Shown one piece after another: positions 1 to 6,020 of a DNA stretch of 12,824 nt. This DNA comes from Proteobacteria bacterium UBA6920 (GTDB taxonomy: Bacteria; Pseudomonadota; Gammaproteobacteria; SG8-11). The notes below the pieces were generated by a model. That model saw nothing but the letters and a program-made list of their open reading frames with translations, was not told the DNA's origin and searched no databases. The position numbers were made by a program, and so were the translations under genes. The stretch's first letter is position 1. The number at the start of each line of letters is the position of its first letter. The DNA is taken from the NCBI GenBank assembly GCA_002448875.1, contig DKAS01000119.1, positions 1-12,824 on the forward strand, read 5' to 3'.

Positions 1-112
1 GCAAACATGCCCAAGCCCAAGGCGATCACGGTACTGAAGTAATGTCGTCGCGCAGTCAGTGGCTGCTGATAATCGCAGTGGCCGTGATCGCCTTGGGCTT
101 GGGCATGTTTGC
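1..112. repeat. Perfect 31-bp inverted repeat at the window edge
   Basis: Bases 1-31 are the exact reverse complement of bases 82-112, separated by a 50-base spacer (32-81). The left arm starts at base 1, so the repeat may continue outside the window. The right arm lies inside the codons for the membrane anchor of the first thioredoxin gene. Base 32 and base 81 no longer match, so the inner end is sharp. A perfect inverted copy of coding sequence touching a sequence end is typical of a foldback or chimeric-read artefact. A real snap-back structure or a local inverted duplication is the alternative. Confidence 0.95.
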
Positions 113-584
113 CGGGCACCTGAAAACCGAGCCGGCCGCGCCGCACGGCATGACCGCGGAGCGGATTTATACCGCCACCTTTCTTGATCTGGACAACCGC
201 CCCCAGCCGCTGGAGCGCTGGAAAGGCAAGGTGGTGGTGCTGAATTTCTGGGCCACCTGGTGCCCCCCCTGTCTGGAAGAAATCCCGCAACTGATCATCT
301 TCCATGAAACCCACAAGGACAGTAACGCCGTGGTACTCGGTATCAATTTCGAGCGCGTCAGCGCCGACCGGGTCAAGCAGTTCATCGATACTTACTCGAT
401 CACCTATCCCATCGTCCAGGTCAATCCGGACTCCGGCAGCACCGTCTTCGGTCCCGTTTCCGGCCTGCCCACCAGCCTGCTGCTGGATCCCGCCGGCAAT
501 CTGGTGGCCCGGCAGATCGGGCCGGTGACCAGCGAAACCATAGAAGAGTACATCAACAGTCACGCCACCAAGGTGAAACCATGA
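42..584 (+). CDS. TlpA-like membrane-anchored thiol-disulfide oxidoreductase
   Basis: A 180-residue thioredoxin-fold protein of the TlpA/ResA type. Such proteins reduce or exchange disulfides in the periplasm, for example in cytochrome c maturation. Residues 7-25 form one hydrophobic segment, likely an uncleaved anchor with the domain outside the inner membrane. The active site is FWATWCPPC with C74 and C77, followed by LEEIP. The cis-proline loop is GLPTSLLLDP with P143, then the usual AGNLV hairpin. The ATG at 42 gives a sensible anchor; only a weak GAAG lies upstream. The stop overlaps the next start in an ATGA, so the two genes are probably co-translated. The anchor codons lie in the right arm of the inverted repeat at 1-112, so the sequence upstream of the gene is suspect. 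The partner protein is unknown; family assignment is firm. Confidence 0.93.
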   Translation: MSSRSQWLLIIAVAVIALGLGMFAGHLKTEPAAPHGMTAERIYTATFLDLDNRPQPLERWKGKVVVLNFWATWCPPCLEEIPQLIIFHETHKDSNAVVLGINFERVSADRVKQFIDTYSITYPIVQVNPDSGSTVFGPVSGLPTSLLLDPAGNLVARQIGPVTSETIEEYINSHATKVKP

Positions 585-1135
585 ACGCCACCCGCGCCTG
601 CACCACCTTCCTCTTCGGCTGCCTGCTGCTGCTCGCCGGCACCAGTCAGGCGGCGGTCGAGGTACGCGATCCCTACAAGTACTTCTTCCACGAATCGTGG
701 AACGATTTCAAGGACGAACTGAACATCGCCCGCAAGGAAGGCAAACACGGTATCCTGATATTTTTCGAACTGGACGAATGTCCGTTCTGCCATCGCATGA
801 AACAAACGGTGCTCAATCAGTCCGACGTGCAGGAATATTTCCGGGCGAATTTCCGTTGCCTCGACGTCGATATCGAAGGCGACCTGGAAGTGGTGGATTT
901 CGACGGCAACCCCAGTACGCAGAAAGATTTCGCTTTCAAGAGCAACCGTGTGCGCGCCACCCCGGTGTTCGCCTTCTATGATCTCGACGGTAACCGCGTG
1001 GTACGCTTCACCGGCGCGACCAACAACAAAGAAGAGTTCATGTGGCTTGGTGAATTCGTGTTGTCGGGCAAATACAAGGAAATGAATTTCACCAAGTACA
1101 AAATGGAAAAAGCGGGTGGCAATCAGCAACCATAA
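581..1135 (+). CDS. Exported thioredoxin-fold protein, SoxW-like
   Basis: A 184-residue protein with a signal peptide: hydrophobic residues 8-22, then a likely cut after SQA near residue 24. The mature part is a thioredoxin-like domain with the motif LDECPFCHRMK (C67 and C70) and a cis-proline at P128 in RATPVFAFYD. The CPFC site and the position after an N-terminal helix resemble SoxW and other periplasmic thioredoxins of the Thioredoxin_2 group, which act as reductants in sulfur oxidation or protein repair. The insertion between the active site and the cis-proline (about residues 95-122) is acidic and fits this group. It begins inside the stop of the upstream TlpA-like gene (ATGA), so the pair probably acts together: the anchored TlpA may hand electrons to this soluble partner. 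No other sox genes are visible. SoxW is a resemblance, not a proven assignment. Confidence 0.85.
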   Translation: MNATRACTTFLFGCLLLLAGTSQAAVEVRDPYKYFFHESWNDFKDELNIARKEGKHGILIFFELDECPFCHRMKQTVLNQSDVQEYFRANFRCLDVDIEGDLEVVDFDGNPSTQKDFAFKSNRVRATPVFAFYDLDGNRVVRFTGATNNKEEFMWLGEFVLSGKYKEMNFTKYKMEKAGGNQQP

Positions 1136-2471
1136 GCGCAGCGTACAGAAATCGGCCGACACACGCACGGCAATAAGCGTTTTTCTCTGCTGTATCCTGC
1201 CCGCCGGGTTCGCCGCGGCGGACGACGGAGTCACCGCGCTACCCGATCCCCTGACGCTGGAGCAAGCTCTGTCCTTTGCCAGCGGCAGCCAGCCCGCACT
1301 GGAAAAACAACGCGCCGAACTGGCCCTGGCCCAGGCCAATGCCGCCGCCACCGCCGCCACTGACGACCTGAGCGCCCGTGTCGATCTTTATGCCCGCTGG
1401 GTACAACCGGCACCGCTGGCGCCGGATCAGCGCCAGCAGGACCATCAGGCCAGCTTCATCGTCAACAAACCGCTGCTCGACTTCGGCCGCAGCAGCGCCC
1501 TGCAGGACGCCGCCCAGGCGGGTGTCGATGCGCAATCGGCGATGCTGACCGACACACTGGGGAAATTCCGCATCGATATCATGCAGGCGTTTTTCGACGT
1601 GGTGCTCGCCGATCTGCGTTTCGCCCGGGAAAACGAAGACATGGCCACCGCTTTCATCCGTTTCGACCGTACCAGGCAACGGCAAAGCCTGGGCCAGCGC
1701 TCGGAACTGGAAACGCGCGAAACCCGCGCCGCCTATGAACAGGTGCGCCGCGCCAGATACACCGCAGAAACGCAGCAACGCATCACCCGCAACCGCCTGG
1801 CTTTACTGCTGGGCCACGGCGACAACCTGCCGGCCAATGTCACTCCGCCGCAGATCAATCTCGATGTCAAAACCATGCCGGAATACGCGGACCTGCTGCA
1901 GAGCGCGCTGGCCGGCAACCCGCAACTGCAAGGTGCACGCGCCGCGGTGGCGGGCGCGCAGCAGCGCCTGCTGGCGGCGCAACGCGATTACTGGCCGAGT
2001 GTGGACGCGGAAGCGGAGGTCTCGGAGTACCACCGGCAATTCGGTGGACGCGATGACTGGCGCGCCGGTGTAAAAGTCACCGTGCCGCTGTACAGCGGCG
2101 GGCGCATCAGCGCAAAAATCGCCCAGGAGCAGGCGCGACTGCACGGCCTGCAGGCGCAGGCGGCGCTGCTGGAACAGGAATTGCGCCAGCAACTGCTGGA
2201 AATCTGGCTGCAAATCTACGTCCTGGGCGCGGAGCGCGACCGCGCCAAGGCAAACTATGTCTACCAGCAACAGCGGCTGGACGAAGCGCGCATGCTGTAC
2301 GAACAGGAAAAGAAGGCCGATCTCGGCGACACCATGGTGCAGACTTCCGATGCCCGCTGGCAGGTGGCCAGGAGCGATTTCGCCCTGGCCATCAGCTGGG
2401 CGAAGATCCAGGCGTTGACCGGACAAACCATCAATATTGAACAAGGATTCCAGCATGACAACGCGAAATAA
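1116..2471 (+). CDS. TolC-family outer membrane efflux channel protein
   Basis: A 451-residue member of the OEP/TolC family, which forms trimeric outer-membrane channels with a long periplasmic alpha-helical tunnel. A signal peptide (hydrophobic residues 19-34, likely cut near residue 35) precedes two tandem OEP repeats, about residues 45-240 and 245-440. The first opens with LTLEQALSFASGSQPAL, and the protein closes with a typical ALAISWAKIQALTGQ. Long Ala/Gln/Arg-rich helices fill the middle. The start is GTG at 1116, with GGA eight bases upstream, and overlaps the previous gene by 20 bp; no ATG is available before the conserved domain. It also overlaps the adaptor gene, so channel and adaptor are translationally coupled. 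Substrate unknown. There is no lipobox, unlike NodT/OprM-type channels. Confidence 0.93.
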   Translation: MAISNHKRSVQKSADTRTAISVFLCCILPAGFAAADDGVTALPDPLTLEQALSFASGSQPALEKQRAELALAQANAAATAATDDLSARVDLYARWVQPAPLAPDQRQQDHQASFIVNKPLLDFGRSSALQDAAQAGVDAQSAMLTDTLGKFRIDIMQAFFDVVLADLRFARENEDMATAFIRFDRTRQRQSLGQRSELETRETRAAYEQVRRARYTAETQQRITRNRLALLLGHGDNLPANVTPPQINLDVKTMPEYADLLQSALAGNPQLQGARAAVAGAQQRLLAAQRDYWPSVDAEAEVSEYHRQFGGRDDWRAGVKVTVPLYSGGRISAKIAQEQARLHGLQAQAALLEQELRQQLLEIWLQIYVLGAERDRAKANYVYQQQRLDEARMLYEQEKKADLGDTMVQTSDARWQVARSDFALAISWAKIQALTGQTINIEQGFQHDNAK

Positions 2472-3219
2472 AGGGCGCACCATTCAGCTCGTCCTGCTGT
2501 CCCTGAGCGCTCTGCCAGCGGCCGCCGACGATATCGCCGCCAGCGTACAATGGGCGCAGCGGGTAGAGCTGAGCACGCCAGTCTCCGGAGTGATCGACGC
2601 GGTCAATGTCAGCGCCGGGCAGACGGTGGACGCCGGAACGGTACTGGTAAAGCTGGAAGAAACCGTGTTCCGCGCGCACCTCGACGCGGCGCGCGCCGAA
2701 TTCCAGCTGCAAACCCGGCTGCACGGCGAAGCCGACAAGGAATTGCAGCGCTCGCAGGAACTCTACGACGGGGCCATGCTGTCGGAGCACGAACTGGAAA
2801 CGGCGCATATCGAGGCGGACCGCGCCAACGCCGCCTATGAGAAAGCCAAGGCCGACATGGCGGCAGCGGAATTCGCCTGGCGGCGCAGCGAAGTCCGCGC
2901 GCCCTACGCCGCGGTGGTGCTGCGGGTACTGGCGGTGCCCGGCAAGACCGTGGTCAGCAGCCAGCAGGCGGAACCACTGGTAGTGGTGGCGCAGCGCGAC
3001 CTGGCGTACGCGCGCGCGCAGATCGACCGCGCCACTGCCCTGCGCCTCAAACCCGGCCAGTCGGTCAACGTCAAGTTCGCCAACCGGACCGTAGGCGGTA
3101 AAATCACCGACCTGGGTCTGGATCCCGGCAGCGACGGCAAATTTACCCTGAATGTAAGCTTCAACCCCGGCACCGCCAGGTTCATCAGCGGCCAGGCCGC
3201 CACGCTGCAATTGCCGTGA
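2455..3219 (+). CDS. HlyD/RND-type periplasmic adaptor (membrane fusion protein)
   Basis: A 254-residue periplasmic adaptor that would bridge an inner-membrane transporter to the TolC-like channel encoded just upstream. The ATG at 2455 is chosen because AAGGA sits seven bases before it (2443-2447) and it starts a signal peptide ending near PAAADD. The barrel-sandwich half-motifs are STPVSGVIDAVNVSAGQTVD (about 42-61) and RRSEVRAPYAAVVL (about 152-165). Between them lies a charged alpha-helical hairpin of about 85 residues. A beta-barrel follows, and the protein ends at GQAATLQLP without a membrane-proximal domain, making it shorter than AcrA or MacA (about 370-400 residues). It overlaps the TolC gene by 17 bp and the acylphosphatase by 4 bp. 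No pump gene is adjacent, so it must recruit a permease encoded elsewhere or serve another role. Confidence 0.9.
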   Translation: MTTRNKGRTIQLVLLSLSALPAAADDIAASVQWAQRVELSTPVSGVIDAVNVSAGQTVDAGTVLVKLEETVFRAHLDAARAEFQLQTRLHGEADKELQRSQELYDGAMLSEHELETAHIEADRANAAYEKAKADMAAAEFAWRRSEVRAPYAAVVLRVLAVPGKTVVSSQQAEPLVVVAQRDLAYARAQIDRATALRLKPGQSVNVKFANRTVGGKITDLGLDPGSDGKFTLNVSFNPGTARFISGQAATLQLP

Positions 3220-3485
3220 ACCTCTGTCGCCGCTGCGTGGTCCAGGGCAAGGTGCAGGGCGTCTGGTTTCGCGCCAGCACCCAGGCGGAGGCACGGCGCC
3301 TGGGGCTGAGCGGTCACGCCATCAACCTGGCCGATGGTTCGGTTGAAGTGCTGGTGTGCGGACCCGCGGCCGCGGTGGAAGAACTTTGCGCCTGGTTGTG
3401 GCGCGGCCCGACCCACGCCCGGGTCAGCGGCGTAAGCTGTGAACCGCTGCAGACCGCGATTCCCGCCGCCTTCACCACGGGTTGA
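3216..3485 (+). CDS. acyP: Acylphosphatase
   Basis: An 89-residue protein covering the whole acylphosphatase fold (usual length about 90). Acylphosphatases hydrolyse carboxyl-phosphate bonds such as those of acyl phosphates and carbamoyl phosphate (EC 3.6.1.7). The signature VVQGKVQGVWFRAST is present with catalytic R19, and the second signature HAINLADGSVEV carries catalytic N37. The GTG start at 3216 overlaps the adaptor stop (GTGA), so translation is coupled. It is the last gene of the five-gene operon and the only clearly cytoplasmic product in it. Its link to envelope transport is unclear; it may be a housekeeping passenger. Confidence 0.95.
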   Translation: MNLCRRCVVQGKVQGVWFRASTQAEARRLGLSGHAINLADGSVEVLVCGPAAAVEELCAWLWRGPTHARVSGVSCEPLQTAIPAAFTTG

Positions 3486-3495
3486 AATCCCGCCG

Positions 3496-3532
3496 CGCAA
3501 GCGCCGGCCGGCGGAGGCTATTCCGCCTTGCG
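3496..3532. other. Hairpin-forming junction between converging operons
   Basis: The 32-bp gap between the acyP stop and the response regulator stop, and its edge, contain several overlapping inverted repeats. These are a perfect palindrome at 3502-3513, a 6-bp stem (3510-3515 with 3522-3527) and an outer pair CGCAAG/CTTGCG at 3496-3501 and 3527-3532. No T-tract follows on either strand, so it is not a standard intrinsic terminator. It may slow polymerases that meet here. Confidence 0.4.
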
Positions 3533-4204
3533 TGACAAACCCTGCTCAACCGCCATCACCGCGGCCTCGACACGGGAATGTACACCCAGCTTGCGCAGAA
3601 TGGATTTTACATGCAGCTTGACCGTACCATCGGCGATACCCAGCTCCCGGCCGATGACTTTGTTGCTCTGGCCTTCGGCCAGATGGGTGAGAATCTCCAG
3701 CTCGCGCGGTGTCAGATCGGAAAACGGGCTGGCTGGTTTGCGCGCCACTTCGCCGCCCTGAACGATGCGCGCCAGAATACCGGCCAGATCTGGCGCCACC
3801 ACCGTGCGCCCCTCCACGATCTGTTCCAGCGCCTTCACCAGTTCGTCGGCCTCCATGTCCTTCAGCAGATAACCCTGAGCGCCGGCACGCAGCGCCTCGA
3901 CCACATCCTGCTCATCCTGACTGGTGGTAAGCATAATGACCGGGATATTGCGGTTTTCCTCCCGCAGGCGGCGCAGGGTTTCCAGCCCGCTCATGTGCGG
4001 CATGCGTATATCCAGCAGCACCACATCGGGGCTGAGCTCCTTGACCCGGCGTATGCCTTCAATGCCGTCGGCCACCGCTTCCACCACTTTGATGCCGCGT
4101 CGTTCCAGCAACTCCAGCAGACCACCGCGAAACAAGGCGTGGTCATCGATCAGAATCACGCGTAACGGCCGCTCCTGGGCGATAATGTCTGAATAATCAC
4201 TCAT
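3518..4204 (-). CDS. NarL/FixJ-family response regulator
   Basis: A 228-residue two-component response regulator. The receiver domain (about 14-130) has the acidic pair D20 and D21, phospho-acceptor D65 in VVLLDIRMPHMSG, T93 and K115. The LuxR-type helix-turn-helix (about 162-222) starts at LTPRELEIL and includes GTVKLHVKSILRKLGVHSR. It should bind DNA as a dimer after phosphorylation by the kinase encoded just upstream. The ATG at 4204 is preferred to an in-frame TTG at 4231 because MSDYSD leads directly into the receiver; an AGGAG lies 13 bases upstream, which is a long spacing. Genes for nitrate or nitrite respiration, the classical NarL targets, are absent here, so the NarL label concerns family only. 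The adjacent converging efflux/thioredoxin operon is one possible target. Confidence 0.95.
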   Translation of the reverse strand: MSDYSDIIAQERPLRVILIDDHALFRGGLLELLERRGIKVVEAVADGIEGIRRVKELSPDVVLLDIRMPHMSGLETLRRLREENRNIPVIMLTTSQDEQDVVEALRAGAQGYLLKDMEADELVKALEQIVEGRTVVAPDLAGILARIVQGGEVARKPASPFSDLTPRELEILTHLAEGQSNKVIGRELGIADGTVKLHVKSILRKLGVHSRVEAAVMAVEQGLSRKAE

Positions 4205-4223
4205 CTGCTGCCTGACTCTCCTG

Positions 4224-4239
4224 TGGCGCAATTGCGCCA
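4224..4239. promoter_or_regulatory. Perfect 16-bp palindrome between kinase and regulator genes
   Basis: TGGCGCAATTGCGCCA is its own reverse complement. It lies between the kinase stop (4245) and the regulator start (4204), just upstream of the regulator's possible ribosome-binding site. It could be an operator for a dimeric regulator, including autoregulation, or an RNA element that tunes regulator translation or mRNA processing. The symmetry is seen; the role is a guess. Confidence 0.5.
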
Positions 4240-4244
4240 GTAAA

Positions 4245-5732
4245 CTACGACGTCACCCGCAACGGCGCACGCGGTGAACGGGATTCCAGATCAAAATTCA
4301 GCTCCACCCGCGTCCCTTCTCCGGGTTCGCTCTCGATTTGCAGCGCACCGCCGATACGTTCCGCCCGCTCCTTCATGATGGTGATGCCGATGTTTTCCCC
4401 GGGCGTGGATTTGATGGCTTTTTCATCTATCCCCTGCCCGTCATCTTCCACCAGCACCGAAAATCGCCCGGCCTGATCGGAGCGCAGCAGCACCCGCACG
4501 AACTGGGCGCCGGCATGCTTGCGCACATTGGTCAGCGCCTCCTGAACGATATGCAGCACCTGCACTTCCATGGCCGGCGACAGGTCAGAGCGGGTCAGTT
4601 CCTTCTGGAAAAACACCGGCACACCGGTTTGTTTCTGAAACTTGTCTATCATCAGCTCGATCGCCGGCACCAGCCCGCGCTCGTCCATGCGGGTGCGAAA
4701 ATGGGCCAGCAGTTCGCGCAACTGGCTGTTGGCCTGCTCCAAGCCGTCCTTGATCGAGCGGATCTGGTTGAGGCCGGTGCGATCCCGGCTCTGCTCGATG
4801 GTTTCCTGCGCCATGATTACCTGGAAGCGCAGACTGGCCAGCGACTGCGCCAGGGAATCGTGCAGTTCGTTGGCCAGCAAGGTGCGTTCTTCCATGATGG
4901 ACACCCGCCGGGCATGGTTCTCGATCCGCGCCCGCTCGATGGCCAGGCCCAGATGGCGACCGATACTGACGAACAAATTGCGCAGCTCCGGCCGCTCCAG
5001 CACCCGCCAACCGTCGGTCACCAGATTATAAACGCCGAGCCGGGTCTCGTGATAAATTATGGGCACCGACAGCAAGCTCATTGTTTCCAGACCGGGCAGT
5101 TCCATACCGATGGCCGCACTGCTGCCCGCCAGCCGCCGCAACAACAACAAACCGCTGTCCACCAGGTCACCGCTCAGACAATGATCGGCCGGCACCAGGC
5201 GGCGATTGCGACCGTAGTCGGCGGTCAATCCCCGGCACGCCACCAGACGCATCAAGCCATCGGCCTCCTCCACGCGCACAGTACCGGCGCGAGCGCCGGA
5301 CAATTCCATCAAAGTTCCGAGAAAGTGGTCCAGCAGCTTGTCCAGATCGTGCAGCATATTGATGCCCACGGCGGCATCGTAAAGCATATCTAACGCATGG
5401 GATTGATTCACGCCATCCGCCTCCGCTTGCCCACCGTTGGCCAGCACAACCGGTCCCCTGGCCAACACGCCGCCCTCGGCCGACAAGGCGCTGAGACGCC
5501 ATCCCAGCCAGCCCAGAGCCGACAAGGCCGCGATGGCCAGAAGGCCAAACAGCAACGGCACATTACCTTGCGTATTGTAGGCTGCCCACGCCGCGGCCGC
5601 GGCCAACCACACCACTATTATCGAAATGGTTATGAGAGCCGCATAGGTGCCGATACCTGGATGGGAGCGGCAGGATGAACCCGGCGTCGTTCCGGCTGGG
5701 GTTTGGTGTGTGTCTGGCTGGGGCTGACTCAT
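4245..5732 (-). CDS. NarX-like sensor histidine kinase with GAF domain
   Basis: A 495-residue membrane sensor kinase. Two transmembrane segments (about 29-53 and 58-80) are joined by a very short loop, so there is essentially no periplasmic sensor domain. A GAF-like region follows (about 125-270), then a HisKA_3 dimerisation domain with the NarX-type H-box LLANELHDSLAQSL and phospho-accepting H291. The HATPase domain shows the N-box (VQEALTNVRKHAG, E398 and N402), DDGQGID and the G2 region ENIGITIMKERAERIGG. It lacks the NarX nitrate-binding P-box and an obvious HAMP, so the signal is probably cytoplasmic or within the membrane. The next gene downstream is its response regulator, 40 bp away. 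The ATG at 5732 has no strong Shine-Dalgarno. Ligand unknown. Confidence 0.94.
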   Translation of the reverse strand: MSQPQPDTHQTPAGTTPGSSCRSHPGIGTYAALITISIIVVWLAAAAAWAAYNTQGNVPLLFGLLAIAALSALGWLGWRLSALSAEGGVLARGPVVLANGGQAEADGVNQSHALDMLYDAAVGINMLHDLDKLLDHFLGTLMELSGARAGTVRVEEADGLMRLVACRGLTADYGRNRRLVPADHCLSGDLVDSGLLLLRRLAGSSAAIGMELPGLETMSLLSVPIIYHETRLGVYNLVTDGWRVLERPELRNLFVSIGRHLGLAIERARIENHARRVSIMEERTLLANELHDSLAQSLASLRFQVIMAQETIEQSRDRTGLNQIRSIKDGLEQANSQLRELLAHFRTRMDERGLVPAIELMIDKFQKQTGVPVFFQKELTRSDLSPAMEVQVLHIVQEALTNVRKHAGAQFVRVLLRSDQAGRFSVLVEDDGQGIDEKAIKSTPGENIGITIMKERAERIGGALQIESEPGEGTRVELNFDLESRSPRAPLRVTS

Positions 5733-5945
5733 GAGTTATGGCTACGCTATACTGGCGCGAACGGGTTTTGGGACCACAATCGCGGTTAATCCTTCGGCGT
5801 TATAGTAGCATAGCAAGACCTGCAGACTAATCCTGTCATTGATCCAGCGGCATCGCCCGATCAGCGACAGCATCGGCAGCAAAGCGTTGACTTCCCCACC
5901 CACCCTGTCCCGCCCCCTGGCAGCGAACAGGTGCGCCCGGGAAAC

Positions 5946-5997
5946 CGGCGGCTTTGCAAATGCGGTTCCTGATAAATCGGCTGGCGAAACGCCGCCG
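5946..5997 (+). promoter_or_regulatory. Leader hairpin upstream of the repeat-protein gene
   Basis: CGGCGGC (5946-5952) pairs with GCCGCCG (5991-5997); the stem can extend inward through TTTGC and GCGAAA with a bulged base. It ends 10 bases before the GAGG ribosome-binding site at 6008. The 288-bp divergent intergenic region 5733-6020 must also carry promoters for the kinase operon and the repeat protein, but I could not pick a convincing -35/-10 pair for either. The role of the hairpin is unknown. Confidence 0.35.
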
Positions 5998-6020
5998 TTG
6001 CATCACTGAGGACTACAAGC

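Noticed and set aside
1..42. Apparent 3' end of an upstream gene whose TAA overlaps the first ATG (TAATG).
   Set aside because: These bases are an inverted copy of the following gene's anchor codons (31-bp repeat), so the 13-residue reading frame is antisense sequence and probably not a real gene end.
2437..2454. Longer N-terminus for the adaptor protein.
   Set aside because: The ATG at 2455 has a well-placed AAGGA and begins the signal peptide; the upstream start lies before that ribosome site.
4205..4231. TTG start at 4231 for the response regulator, adding nine Arg-rich residues.
   Set aside because: It would place the start inside the 16-bp palindrome, and the extra residues do not resemble the family; the ATG at 4204 leads directly into the receiver.
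4338..5393. Long plus-strand open frame opposite the histidine kinase.
   Set aside because: The His/Gln-rich product matches no family and mirrors the firmly identified kinase; long antisense frames are common in GC-rich DNA.
5945..5957. On the minus strand, GCAAAGCCGCCGG recalls the core of the c-di-GMP-I (GEMM) riboswitch and is oriented toward the kinase gene.
   Set aside because: The required GGCAAA-type 5' part and the matching second hairpin cannot be found around it; it is better explained by the plus-strand hairpin at 5946-5997.
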